DNA of 64,000 nt from NCBI GenBank assembly GCA_015832175.1, contig WJXW01000003.1:1798001-1862000 (forward strand), written 5' to 3'. The position numbers and the translations under genes are program-made. The notes under the pieces are model-generated. The model saw only the letters and a list, made by a program, of their open reading frames with translations. It did no database searches and was not told where the DNA came from. Of this stretch, positions 13,183-24,849 are shown piece by piece. The DNA comes from Paraphaeosphaeria minitans. Its lineage: Eukaryota; Ascomycota; Dothideomycetes; Pleosporales; Didymosphaeriaceae. How positions within the stretch are numbered: position 1 is the stretch's first letter; every line of letters starts with the position of its first letter.

Positions 13183-14300
13183 ATGTGCGACATCCACCCA
13201 CCACTGGGAGGGTACTTTGGTACCGATTGCATCTTCTGCGTTGCGGGGAGACATCGCAACCGCCAAAACCCGCCTGTAACGCAGTTTCGTTGCTGCGACT
13301 GCGCTCACGACTTCAAAACCGAAGGGGCACTGACACAACATCTCTGCGCAAAATCACACAGGTCGAAGAAGCCTACGAAGGAAACGAAAGATGACAAGAG
13401 CATCGAGAAAGTGTCATGCCCGGAATGCCGGAAGACCTTCGAAACTCGATCATCGCTACAACAGCACGCGAAGTCGCATGGCCACAGGACTAAGGAGCCG
13501 AAGGAAAGTCAACAAGCAACATGTACACAGTGCGACAGGAAATTCAAGAATCCATCAGCGCTGAAGCAACACGCGGAGTCTCTAATACATAAGCCTCTGA
13601 GTAACATCAAGTGCCTGGCACATAAGGAATGCAAGAAGAAATTCAATTGCCCGTCGGGACAACTACAGCACCTGGAGAGTGGTAGATGCAAGTCCAAAAT
13701 GACGAAGCAAATCCTGGACGAAGCCATCGCAAAGAATGACCCAAGTGGAATAATAACATCCGGTGGCAAGACAACGCAGTGGTCATTGGAGGACGCTTCG
13801 TCTTCCAGCTCGACACCGCGGAGCCAGAGTCCGACTTTGACCCCGACCTCCTCTCAGTTCTTGGACTCTTATCCACCTTCAGGGACATCCACACCCGGCT
13901 TCGTCCCACCAGGGATCCCGAACCTCAGCACCACGCTTACCCTTCGCCCTCGCTCTGGTGCCAAGCTACAAACATGTCCCCTGTGCCCGTCCGTCAAACT
14001 GCGCACATACGCACCCAAAGCACTCCACGACCACCTATCCTCGGCAGTCCACCAGTGCAGCAACGCCCTCATCGCCGCCTCCTACCTACCAGCTCCTGCA
14101 ATCACGTTCCACTGCCCCAGGGGTCTAGCAGGCGCAGGCGATGCGACGAAGATCAAAGAGTTTGCGAGCGTGGCGGGCTGGCGCAGCATCTCGAGAGCGG
14201 TGCCTGCTCGGGGGGCAAAGAAACGATGAAGCGCGTCGTGCAGTATGTGCAGAGAGAGATGAAGAATCTTGGGTTCGGGGACGGCAATTTGTTGCTGTGA
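13183..14300 (+). pseudogene. Multi-C2H2 zinc-finger protein with a one-base frameshift
   Basis: The frame from the ATG at 13183 carries four to five Cys/His units: C37-H59 (CCDC...H), C79-H99 (CPEC...H), C114-H136 (CTQC...H), an SNIKC...CKKKF...LQHLESGRC unit at about 141-169, and a CPLCP...LHDHLSSAVH unit in the C-terminal half. After residue 332 it runs into a Trp-Arg tail, whereas a frame offset by one base continues with GLAQHLESGACSGGKETM and ends at 14300. That ending is what this fungal C2H2 family normally shows. One base is therefore missing next to the GGG run at 14175-14177. It may be a real mutation or a homopolymer sequencing error. Function is unknown; nucleic-acid binding is inferred from the fingers. 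Confidence 0.7.
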
Positions 14301-16073
14301 TTGCGGCAGCGCGTGGGAGAAGGGTGTTGTCGAGTCACCTTGGATGTGATCGGACTTGCCAGTCATGGTTGCAACTCACTCGCCGATGATGCAGATTTTG
14401 TAAATCGTTGCCTTTTCACTCATGTGATTGGTCCACGTACGGATCATAACTTCGTCCTCTTGTTGTGGCTATGCCCCCTCCCTTTCCGACTACGATTCCA
14501 GCGCCTGAATAAGTGCCGTAGAACTTTATCGAGAAGGACAGTGTCGCCCATGTTTGGCATCTCAAACGAACGTGACACACGGCGTCTACGGATACGATGA
14601 GACGCGCTTTGGAAGCAAGCCAAAGGCTGGAATGTGAGATGTGGAAGTGTATAAAGAGGGAGCGTGGCGTTTGCAGAGGATATGATGTGCGCCGAGGTTG
14701 TGTTGCACATCACAGTCGTTTCTATTTCCCATCACATCGCTCGTTTTCTTGTCCAAAGATCTTTGTTATGATCACAACCAGATATGGCAATCAAGTATGC
14801 ATTCCGGAATCTGACTGCTGCACAGCAGCAAGCTGGAAGACTCTACACGCATGCCACCGCCAGGTGTAACCCCCAACCCCCTCGATCCACCGAACCGGAA
14901 CGAGCTCGGCTAAAACGCTAGTCCTAACAGAATTAACGGGGCTGAATGATAGATGACATGATCTGCACAAGCCAGCTGGGATTCCTAGTCCTTCCTATAT
15001 GTCCCAATTTTCCCCAAGGTGTTCAAGGACTCCATCCTCGCCCGTAAGGTTGCTAGTCTTGCGAATCGCCTCAGCGGAGCTTCCAGATGCAACGGAATGA
15101 ACAACTCGAGACCGGGACTGCCGTCATGGCATCGACCAAGTGCGCCGGGAAGGCCTCAGCGGTCGGGTTTCCGGGGAGATCGAAGTATCTGCAGTGCCTG
15201 TGACGCAGCCTCAGAACTGCATGGCGTATGGTACCCTGCCGTGAGACGATTCGGGAACCCGTGGGCTGGGTGTAGTGTTCGGAACAGCAGTGAGCAAGGA
15301 TTATCCAGAATATGTACAGAAAGACCTGGCTTAGAGGGAGCTTATCAAGTATTCCGAGCAACACTGCATGTGCCAAATTTCTCTGGAAACCACTCAATTC
15401 TAGCCAAACATGTAATAACTAGTTGACGGGTAGAGTATATGGCGGAGAGATACCTCACAACACTTTGATGCCTCTTAACATGAAACTGTGTTCACAACGG
15501 GTATGGACTGAGAGCCTGAATCCTGATGAGCAGTACAACCGTGAACATAAATGTTGAAGTCAGCAGAACGCTGAGATAAGCAAAAGGAAGGACTGTAACT
15601 AGATGAGTGGAGTAAAAAAGATGGCACAAATGGGGATGGACGCAAGCAAGGTGGAGCTGGAGATGACGTGTGGCGAGAAGGGAGCTGTACAGAGAGAGGT
15701 ACAAGCCAGTATGTGGTAGGAACAGCGATAGCGAAGCGCTGTCTATTGCAGGGCCGAACGTAGGACTGAAGCTGGTAGGATCAAGGATCGTGTCAGTGCA
15801 GTATGGAGAAGGGTGCAGAGGATACGCAGTCATATTTCCTGGGAGATGTTGCAGCGCTAACAAGCGCGATTGTCAATCAGCCCCAGCAACGTTGCGTTTA
15901 AGAGTAATGCAACACTGCGTAAGCCTCAGATGATGTAACTGCAGAGGTATTTGCATGAGACAGTTGAGCAGAAACAAATGCTGTGATCTATGATTGGATT
16001 GAGACCTCGAAACTATTCACACGTAGGTAGTACAACCCATACCGGGGAATTTTGAAGAACTAAAGGAAAATGC
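14301..16073. other. Intergenic, no supported gene
   Basis: A minus-strand frame at about 15492-15830 is rich in Leu, Ser and His and hydrophobic near its end, but it lacks family resemblance and splice support. Nothing else stands out. Confidence 0.45.
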
Positions 16074-16782
16074 TTAGAGCACCGATAGGTCTCCAAACTT
16101 CTCCTTGTAGCCCGGTACGGCCCAGCGACCCTTGGAAACGAGCTGCTCGGTGCGCTTATCAATGTCAGGCTGTGCGGCCGCAACCTCGTCCTGTTCTCGA
16201 GTTAGCATATGTCCAATACCCCATCCGCTATCGTCATGCACATACCACAGTGAGCTCGTCGAACGACCTCGCCTCCTCGATGTTCTTGAGGGTCTTCTGC
16301 AGATCGCTCAATTCCCTGTCAACCACGGTCTTGGTTTGCTCTGCGTCCTTCACGGCCTGCGTCTCAAACGCCTCGATGGCCTTAATCTGCCTTCCGACAT
16401 CGTAGGTCTGGGGCTTGAAGGCATTGAAGTGCTTCTCGATCTCGTCGACGATGGCGGTGTTCTTGAGGACGGAGCGGTAGTGGGAGAAGTCGACCGTCTG
16501 CGGCTGCTCGGAGAGCACGGTCACTTTGCGGCGCGCATCGTCGTTGCGCTTCTTGAAGGACTGAAGAGCGGAGGCTGTTTGACCCTTGAGACCGAGCTGG
16601 GTGCCGATCTTGGTCCAGTCGATTTTGAGGGCGGCGCTGCGCTGCTAGCTGTCAGTTTTGCGCTTCTGCGGCTCTACGCCTCGGATGCCATTGGGGAGAG
16701 AGGAGCGCGTCCGGAGCAGCAATTGAGCTATACGGAGCTATGTACAGTGCGAGAAAATAGGGAAACGTACTCCGACAGCCAT
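16074..16782 (-). CDS. ATP7: Mitochondrial ATP synthase subunit d
   Basis: Stator (peripheral stalk) subunit of the F1Fo ATP synthase at the inner mitochondrial membrane. Three exons join in frame to 174 residues, the usual fungal length: 16782-16771 (only ATG plus three codons), 16641-16246 and 16190-16074. Intron 1 (16770-16642, 129 bp) starts GTACGT and ends TAGCAG. Intron 2 (16245-16191, 55 bp) starts GTATGT, contains GCTAAC and ends AACAG. The protein reads MAVG, then [17 protein letters not shown], continues through [16 protein letters not shown], and ends [11 protein letters not shown], as in Atp7 orthologues. It is the first of three minus-strand housekeeping genes in a row. The 12-bp first coding exon is easily missed by gene finders. 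Confidence 0.95.
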
Positions 16783-17172
16783 TGTGATGATGAATTGGGA
16801 CGGATTTCGGTGGGGATGGGTCGCGGTGAGGGAGGTCAAAGTTCCGCAAGAGCGAAGGAGAGGGGCTTGGCACTCATTAGGTAAGCCCCCAAACCATCCG
16901 AGGGCGGGTGCTTTCGCGAGCTGGTAGTACTGTGGATGGGTATGCTCTCAAGTGATAATTCCATATAAATTATAATTCCTGTTGCTCGGTTTCTGTATCA
17001 CAAGTTCATCACAGCGTACAAGAACACGAGTTTCAAAGCGAAGCAACCATATAGTGGTTCGTTCGTGTAGCTTTTACAAGATTCTAGAAGTCCCGGCCAG
17101 AGACCCCGAACACTCAGACAAAGCTATCCATTTTCCGTAAGCACGGCCGTGACGCGTTACAAGCCTACCGGC

Positions 17173-17951
17173 CTATATGCTGAGTGCCATGATGGAATTG
17201 ACAATGTCATTGTCGTTCTCCTTGAGGGCCTTGACGGCCTTCTTCCTTGACACGCTCGCCTGCTGCATAACGAGCTCAATGTCCTTGGTCTCAAGGCCTG
17301 AGTCGTCGACCTCCTCGTCATCATCCTCCTCCTCTTCCTCCTCGTCCTTGGCGGCCTCGACAGCCTTGCCCTTGCCGTGGTCATGACCCTCGTGGTCATG
17401 GCCAGAGTGGTCGTGGCTGGCAGCCTCCTGAGCGGCGAGCTGCTGGGCAGCGTTGGCCTGAGCGGTGGAGTTCAGGTCCTCGATCTTGGCCTCACCGAAG
17501 ATGCTGCACGTCTGTCAGTGACGCAATGCGGGGCGATTTCTGGCTAACATACATGTAGGTGTTGCTGGAAGGCGACTTGTACACATCAGGCTGGTTAATA
17601 ACGAAGAGGATCTGGGTGCCGCTGTCAGCAAATTTTCGAGCCGTGATAGCGCAGGTGCTGAAGAGCTCATGTGCGGGGAACTCCAGCACCCATTGCGCAT
17701 GCTGTACTCACTCCCTTGGGCCTACGGAGAGTGACACGGGTAATTCCCTCGATGTGCTTCAAGCCGAGCTTGCCGATGGCCTTGCGGGCCTTCTTCTCGT
17801 TGCGCGAGTGCACCGTGACAGAGGCGCCTGCGGGGACGCCAGATTCGGCCTCACCCTCGACCTCGGAGTCGGAGTCAGACTCTCCATCCTCGATCTCGAC
17901 GTTCTTCTTCTCGACCTCGTCCGGGAGTTCCTCAATGCGTGGGTTGGCCAT
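17173..17951 (-). CDS. EGD2: Nascent polypeptide-associated complex subunit alpha
   Basis: Alpha subunit of NAC, which binds emerging nascent chains on cytosolic ribosomes together with the beta subunit. Exons 17951-17712, 17611-17553 and 17503-17173 join to 209 residues. Introns are 17711-17612 (100 bp, GTGAGT donor) and 17552-17504 (49 bp, GTATGT donor). After an acidic N-terminus, the NAC domain shows [19 protein letters not shown] and VTLRRPKG, then [14 protein letters not shown] and, across the second junction, [16 protein letters not shown] His/Gly/Asp-rich and acidic linker leads to a C-terminal UBA domain (about residues 170-209: [20 protein letters not shown] and [11 protein letters not shown]). 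The length matches the family. Confidence 0.95.
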
Positions 17952-18635
17952 GTTGACGGTGATGTGTGTGGAAGTTCGTGGGGTGGGATCGCAAATTGGG
18001 CTAGTGGTGCTGTGCTGTGGTGCGGCCGAGCTTAAGCGAAAACTTCACGTTCGGCGCGCGCCTGTTCGAAAGCGCGGAACACGCACGAAATCAACATTTC
18101 AAATGGCCGTGTGCCAAGAAGAAATATTCGATGTGAATTTAGTGATAAACCTCTATCTGATCGCGCGCTCCTTATCCACCTCCCAGTGAAATCCAGCCCC
18201 TTACCCATCATTTGCACTGCATAAATTCAAAGGGCACTCCGGCTGACCATAGAAGCATATGTAACAATGTTGTTGAAGGTGGCAATGTGCAGGATCACGG
18301 CCAACGTCAGTGATGTTCCTCCATTCACCCGTAGCGCCGTGATGATCGTCAGACTTGTGGTGCGTAAACCGGATATCAATTACAGAAATGCTAAAATGTT
18401 GGGTTCATGAACTTTGAGATTTTGGACTCTTTCTACATGCGCTCACATGAGAGAGTCGGCTTCATCTCCAGATCCGAATTGCACCATGCCAAAGACGAAA
18501 TCAAATGCCCAGTCGGAATTGGAAATTTTGAATGCCGTGGATAGCCCTTCGAGTTGTTCATGACATGCGGGTGCCCTCCACTGTAACCTGGGACGATGCA
18601 CCCGCCTCCCGTACCCCCGACGCCGTTGATAGAAT

Positions 18636-19192
18636 CTATGCTGCGCTGCGGACCTTGGCGAGAGACTTGCGAACCTCGAAGCGGGCCTACCAGACTGTTA
18701 GTGGTGTGCTCTTCATGTCTGGTCACTCTGCAAGTGACGCGAAATGGTATGACCCACCTGCTTCCTGAGCTTCATAACCTTGAAGCGCTCAAAGTCGGTG
18801 AGCTGCCTCCTCTTCTGGAACTGAGCGCGCTTCTTGGACCAGGAGCTCTCCGCCCACTTAGCATCGACACCCTCCTTCTCCCACTGCTGAGCAACGTGAC
18901 CACGTCCGGTACCACGGGGAAGCTTGGGGATGACGATGGGGGTCAGAGACACCTTGGCGAGGGCGACTGCGTGGCGAGGGACAGGGGCGTCCTTGGAGGG
19001 ACCGTCAACAAGCACCTAGCATCCTGTGAGCGGCGCGCGAAAACCGGAATCGCGAGGATTTCATACGCGCTTGTGGTCGATGATCTCGACAACGGTGGCT
19101 AACCGTCCGTCGAACTGGCCGCCGCTGAAGACGACGACGCGGCCGACCTCGACCAACCTCCACTGGCTCGTTGTGATATCGGCGTCACCCAT
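18636..19192 (-). CDS. RPL14: 60S ribosomal protein eL14
   Basis: Structural protein of the large ribosomal subunit. Exons 19192-19067, 19015-18758 and 18686-18636 give 144 residues. Introns are 19066-19016 (51 bp, GTATGA donor) and 18757-18687 (71 bp, GTGGGT donor, CTAAC branch point). The KOW-like N-terminal domain reads [19 protein letters not shown], then IIDHKRVLVDGP at the first junction. The helical part contains [20 protein letters not shown], and the end is [14 protein letters not shown] likely 5' UTR intron lies at 19263-19207 (GTACGC donor, TCTAAC branch point, TTGCAG acceptor), 14 bases before the ATG, as is common in fungal ribosomal-protein genes. Confidence 0.95.
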
Positions 19193-19264
19193 TTCGACGG
19201 TATGTGCTGCAATTTCGAGTTAGAATTCGGAATTGGATGTGATGAAGAATGTCGTAGGCGTACC

Positions 19265-20298
19265 AGTCGAGAAGAGAGTCGTTGGCTGTGTTGTCGGTTA
19301 GTATGTCGAAGTTCGTGGAATCCAAATTGATGATCGGAGTCGTCCACGGTGGTGCGCTCGCTTCGCATACGCTAAGCCACATGTGTCTCGCGTCTTGGCG
19401 TAGAGGCGCTGACTTTTCTCAGCTCTGCTTCCTCTCCAACTTCTCATCTTCAGCTCACACGACAACACGGCCGCATAGGTCATGGTTTGAGCACAGCTAC
19501 TGCAAATAGCACTGCAATGCATGCAGAGAGCTTCGCATGTCATGGAACATGATTGCGCGCTATCCGGTCACACGCCCCGTCGTCGCTGGTCCTGTGATGG
19601 GCTTGACTACTAATCCTGCAGTGCAGCGAGACTTCCATAGCTTGTAAAGGTACGTACCTCACACCTGCTTCTCTTTCCACCAACCCTCTGCAATGATGAT
19701 CCAAATTTGCGATTGAGTCCTTTGTCGGAGACCCTCGCCGGGGTTTCTTAACGGCCTCGGACCTATGAAATTCAATTTCTTACATATTCTGAGCGCTTTT
19801 CCGCACTGGCGATCTTTCCTGCAAGATTTTTCGTTACCAATGCTAATTATTAGCAGACACATATCATCTTATGAACAACTCGAACAGGTCGTGATAGCTT
19901 CGACTGACATGCAGGCCCAAGATCTGCCGTGTGCTTTCCTGCTTGGTAAGTCCATTCCTTCGTTACCTTTTTCGCACGCCGTCATCTTTCCGATGATTAA
20001 AAACCTTTGCCTAGATAGTAAATGATCCTTCGGGAGCTGATTTTACTCTTTTCCACCAAGATCACTGAGGAAATTTACACTCTCGTTCTTGCACTGCTCC
20101 TTCTGGAGGTCATTGCTAACGTATAAAAGCAGTATCGTACATGGGGTCCGGCCTGGTCTGGACGTGGTAGGAGATTGTCAAAGAGGATTGAGGTAGAATA
20201 TCGTACCGAATCCTGTGGTCTTCCTGTAGCCATCACGTGTTCAGATATATCGCTTTCGTTGCAGTATTGTAGTTGTTTGTAGACAAAATATCGTAACC
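19265..20298. other. Intergenic, probable RPL14 promoter
   Basis: Upstream of RPL14 there are CT/GA-rich stretches but no element I can name with confidence. No supported gene or RNA gene is seen between here and the F-box-like gene. Confidence 0.4.
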
Positions 20299-21551
20299 TC
20301 AAAGTCCTTCAATATCGTGCCCCAACCTCTGGTCGCGTGGCCTCCGACGCCGCGGGCTCACCGTCATCTTCCTTCCATAGCTCCTGTACAGGCGCACCAA
20401 CATCTCACGTCCAACATCATTGAGGGGGTTCCTGGGATCGAACTTGGCTCCACCATATGGAAATGGTACGATCTTTGCGTGGGATCCCTCTTCGCCTTCG
20501 AGGTAAAACTCCAACGAAAACCTGTCGGCTTTGCGGAGCAGATCTTTCAGCAGACCTCCCTTTCCCTCGTGTGCATCGGCCCACCGCCACAGTGCTGGAT
20601 CTACGAGTACAGTTAGCAAATAACCTCGACACAAGTTTTGTCTTGCAACTGACCATAGAAATCTACATTATCTTTCGGCAGATCATGACGCAGTATCTGA
20701 GCGTTGAAAAGAAGTTGCCGCACGATGTTGAGGTTGCATCCGCAATCCATGACCGCCTGCCGGATGACGCTCATATTGATCATTTGTGCGACACCAACAA
20801 CAACAGCCAGAGCAGCCACCGCTCTCTCCCGATTCTCGTTGACAGCTTCTACTAGGCCGGCTTTTGCTATCTCGCCAGACATGCTGCCTTCCCAGTCTAC
20901 CTCTCCACTCATTGACACTAAGACGTAGAGGAGTGATGCTTTGTCGTCAGTCCAGGGTCCGTGGAGCACTTTCTCTGGGATATAGAAGCCCTTTGCAAAT
21001 CCCAAATACGTGATCTTCATGAACCGGAAAGGCCAGAGGCCATCAAGAGCTTCCACACCGAGCGGCTGGGCGCTGGCATCTTTCCATATATCGCCTCTTT
21101 GCTGGATGAACGAGCTATGCGCTTTCGCAACATATGCGCGGAAAAAGTCCCAGGTGAAGAAGCGACAAGCCAGGAGTTGTGATTGTATTCCAGGATCACT
21201 AGTAACTTCGCGGTCTCGGTAGTTATTTTTATGATCAACGGTGTGGTAAAACGATCGGAGGACAAACTCCATGATCACAGTGTAAGACGACAATTTGCGC
21301 CCGAGAGTCGGTGAAGTCCGAGGGAGGGATATGTTCATGCTGTACAAGAAGATCATCTCCAGCAGCTCCACCGGCAGGCCGTGCAATGTTGGCATGGCTG
21401 TTTCTGCGATTTTCTTCGATTTGGCGGGATGTTGAGATATTGGAGGTCGTTTGCCCTGCGATGCCGACGCTTCCAGTGCCTTTTGGAGGTTGGACTTTGT
21501 GGCTCCTGGTCTTTTCCTCTTTCCTCGGATCCTGACGGGTGTCAAGTCCAT
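20299..21551 (-). CDS. F-box-like protein of unknown function
   Basis: Two exons, 21551-20654 and 20600-20299, join in frame to 399 residues. The intron (20653-20601, 53 bp) has a GTCAGT donor, GCTAAC branch point and CGTAG acceptor. The ATG at 21551 was chosen because the open frame upstream of it has no ATG. A basic N-terminus (RIRGKRKRPG) is followed at about residues 56-80 by LHGLPVELLEMIFLYSMN, an F-box-like helix pair of the kind that contacts Skp1. The rest, including the exon-2 end with DVGREMLVRLYRSYGRKM, has no domain I know. Genes of this build are abundant in Dothideomycetes; a role in substrate selection for SCF ubiquitin ligases is only inferred. It is divergent from the NUP53-like gene. 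Confidence 0.75.
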
Positions 21552-21792
21552 TGTAGACCCTGGAGAGCACGATAAACAGGCAGCAGCGATATGGTTGGCG
21601 AATAAGGTTTCATTGTGGTTCTCAATTCGGAAATGTCGAGAAGGCCGGGAAGGTGCTAGCGCATGGTGCACGGTTTCTTCAGCCACCTGTGGCTGTTCAC
21701 TCGCGGACTTTATGTTTCTCCCCCCCCCCCATGGTCAACGCCATAAACAAAGCATACCACGTCGGAATCAACGCCCGAGTCCACGCATTACG
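21552..21792. promoter_or_regulatory. Shared upstream region between divergent genes
   Basis: The 241 bp between the ATGs of the F-box-like gene and the NUP53-like gene must hold both promoters. It contains a run of 11 C at 21720-21730. No TATA box is obvious. Confidence 0.4.
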
Positions 21793-23292
21793 ATGCAGGT
21801 CCACGCAGTCCCTGACGCTGAACGCGCCTATGACTCGACTGGGCGCCGTCTCCCGTGGGGGTTTGACTTTCCAGAGTAAGTATCTAGTGATTCTACGCTT
21901 TCACTGCGCGCACCATTACCGCTTGTCCCATGGGGAGGTGACAGCATTTGCGCCTTCGAGCAGTATAATTGTTGCGCGCACAGTGCTTCTGGTCGCTCAC
22001 TCACCCAGCCATATCTCCTCGCTCTCAACTCAATCGCTAACGTGTGGTCCATCTTCAGCTCAGAGAACTCCAAGCGTCGCATACCCGAAGAACGAGGACC
22101 TTTTGGCAAGGCGCGCAAGCGTGGTGTTAGCCGAAGCAAGACCCCAAACATATCGAGCGCTCAGGATCTCGCTAAGCAGGAGAACCTGAAGCACATCGAC
22201 GACATCTTCGCGCAATACAAGGCAGACGACAAGCAAAAGTCGCTTCGCAAAAGCTCCACCTCACAGCTCCCCGTACCCGCATCCGCGCCGAACCTACTCG
22301 ATGCCGGAGGACCTGCGTCTTCGTTCCAGACCGGTGTGCCTACTAATGGGGCCAAGACACCGAAGGAGGTGATATTGTACGGATTCGGGGAAGGGCAACA
22401 ATGGGCCGCCATCAGCAAGTTCGAGGGGATTTCAAATGGCACAATATATGAGGGATACGAGCGACAACCGCAGGATCCGAAATTCGGCCTGTCATTTGGT
22501 AGCCCGCGCAAGCCACACAAGAGCAAGCTATCCGCCAGTCAAGTTGGTAGAATCAACGAGTACGTGGGAGGAGATCACTGGGTCAAAATTACATTCGACT
22601 CGGCAGAAGCTGCAGATCGCGCCATCCATTGGTCTCCGCACACTATCTGGGGTTACGAGGTCTATGCGGAGGAGTACCGGGGCGTTGGACCCAAAGACGG
22701 CGACAGGCCGATCCCCGCAGGCTCCCTGTCGCTCACAGCCTCGCCAGCCACGATTTCCTCAGGTACCGTGCACGGTGGCGCTTCTCAGTCCTCAGCGACC
22801 GCATCTTCGGCCACAGCAACTGGCTCCGCCCCCGCATTGCTCTCCGCACGACGTTCCTCGCGGCCTCGTCTCGGCGGGTGGGACGACTCTTTCGACTTGG
22901 ACGACACAACTACACGAACATCTCATCCACTACCATCAACATCACAAGACCAAGCGCTTGCCCATGCAACTTCGTCTCAGCACCGCCATGCCGGCAACTC
23001 AACGCTCCGCATCAAACCCAACTCCAACCTCAAAGTCAAGCGCGGCGAATTTCAGGAAGGTAAGGTCTTCCTGCCTTCGCGTCCTAAATGGCAGGAGACT
23101 CTTGGCCATTTCCCCCTCATAGGGTGGATTGTCGGCTCTGGCAACGGCCTCATCGGCGACCAGGTGCCCCGCAATGCGGACGGGAAATTCGACCACGCAA
23201 ATGCCAGTTTGTATTGGCAGTTGTGGTACGCGATCGATTCATGTGCGGGAACAGACTTTTGCGGTGTCAAGGAGATTGAGTATGACGAGTAG
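21793..23292 (+). CDS. NUP53: NUP53/NUP35-type nucleoporin
   Basis: Component of the inner ring of the nuclear pore. Exons 21793-21875 and 22059-23292 give 438 residues. The intron (21876-22058, 183 bp) has GTAAGT, CGCTAAC and TTCAG signals, and its removal joins WGFDFP to DSENSKRR in frame. A disordered N-terminus precedes the MPPN/RRM-like domain (about residues 128-240), seen as TPKEVILYGFGEGQQWAAIS, then GGDHWVKITFDSAEAADRAI and GYEVYAEEYRG. A Ser/Thr/Ala-rich linker follows. The C-terminus has LKVKRGEFQEGKVFLPSRPK and an amphipathic stretch (LGHFPLIGWIVGSGNGLIGD) resembling the membrane-binding tail of Nup53. The start at 21793 is the nearest in-frame ATG to the conserved part. Confidence 0.8.
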
Positions 23293-23701
23293 AACGATAT
23301 CCACGTTTGGGGTTTAGCATTGGGTGGCGTCTGGGTTTCAAGGGTTTCTGGCACGATTTGCGGCACAATATCGCCGCTTTGTGCAGTTTTTCGTCTTGTA
23401 TAGGTCCATCCTTGGAGCCGTTCCACGCTTGGTAGAAGATTAATCAACGTCATGTACCCTCATCTTAGCATTGTGTTGTAGCTTCACTCCCTGTCACACA
23501 GTTGGAAATCGCTGCACTTATTGGTGATAAATGAAGACTGGCATCCATGTAATAAACGCCAGTTCATGAAGGTTAGATTTGCCACACGTGAGAGAACCAT
23601 CATACATCCAAGCTCATTCACTCCCTACGCCTCATTCGATCCATACCATACCATATGTCCATCTCAGCGCACGTCGCACCTCAGCATCCCACTCTACGTC
23701 C

Positions 23702-24849
23702 CTAAACGTACTGGCTGAGCCAGCGGATACCCTCGCCGTAGCCTTGTCGCATGACGACACTGCACATGAACACCTCGATCGGCCGGATGCCCTCAAGCGG
23801 CACCTTGCCCTTGCCCGTGGTCTGGTACAGACCCAAAGCTGCCCTGAGCTGGTCTTCGGAAATAGCGTCGGGGTGGTCGATCTTGTTTCCGAGGATGACG
23901 AAGGGGGTGTTGGCAAGCTCCTCCATAGCCAGGAGGGCGTCAAGCTCCGCTTTTGACTCGGTGAGACGCTCGTGGTCCTTGGCGTCTACAAGGAAGACAA
24001 TGCCGCTGACTTCGGGGACTACTAGCTGTTAGGAAACATCCTCGGACACTGACTATATTGCATACAGTAGTCGCGCCAGAGGCGGCGCGCTTGTGCGTGA
24101 CCTCCAAGATCAAAGGTCGTGAACTTGACGTTGCCGATAGAGAGCTCCTCGGAGGTAGGATGAAGGGTAGGCTGACTGAAGGCAAAACGTTAGCATGCAA
24201 ACCTCGACACTGATTTATGGTAGCCTTACAGAACTGCCACCCTGTCATTCTTGAGCATGTGAAGAAGCCTGTTTCCATGAGTGATTGCTTTCCCAGTGCG
24301 TCGGCTGCCCTTACGTAGTCTTTCCGGCGTTGTCTCTGCATCTACATCAGCTTCAAATTCCAAGGTGAGAGGTTCGAATGAACACGTACAGTCCGAGGAA
24401 GAGCAGCTTGGCGTGCTGTTATCGTGTCAGCGGTGCACATAAGGTCGCGTGTGGCACTGTTCACCTTGTTGAGCAGACCAAGCGATGCCAGGACATCGTA
24501 GACTATAGAATGTGTTAGCTCTTATTCGAATCTGCCAACAGCTACGCATGGTCGGAGTGAAAGGATTCGCGCGGGACAGTTTGGGCCAACGCAGTATCAC
24601 CGATAAGGCCAGCCCGCATGCTCGCCCGTGCGGATATGCACTTTCAGATATGACGTTGGGTTTGTTTCTGGTCATAGCCTCTGAGTGAGGCGCTCAATCG
24701 CATGTGCAGAGCAGGTAGGCAGGTTTCGCGTGAGGCATTCGGGCATGCGCAAATAAAGTAGGGACGTTTACTTACACCTACGCAACTTGTTAGAGGAGAA
24801 AGTTGTTGAGTGGAGCGTGCTATGCAACTAACCAATTTATAATCCACAT
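23702..24849 (-). CDS. SAR1: Small COPII coat GTPase Sar1, with a 2-nt microexon
   Basis: Sar1 recruits the COPII coat at ER exit sites. Eight exons join to 189 residues, the family length: 24849-24833, 24777-24776 (2 nt), 24502-24465, 24415-24390, 24335-24315, 24268-24230, 24175-24066 and 24018-23702. Introns are 46-55 bp except intron 2 (24775-24503, 273 bp). The N-terminus reads [19 protein letters not shown] only if the 2-nt exon GT is included. GTPase motifs are GLDNAGKTT (27-35), the switch-I Thr in [15 protein letters not shown] (70-74) and NKID (129-132). The end is [13 protein letters not shown]. The family has an amphipathic N-terminal helix that bends membrane. The gene converges on the NUP53-like gene with 409 bp between stops. 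Confidence 0.93.

Noticed and set aside
21552..21686. N-terminal extension of the first F-box-like gene
   Set aside because: The open frame continues upstream but begins at GTG, which is not expected as a nuclear start; the first ATG is at 21551.
24368..24380. GGTTCGAAT resembling a tRNA B box
   Set aside because: It lies within SAR1 intron 4 (24389-24336) and has no A box.
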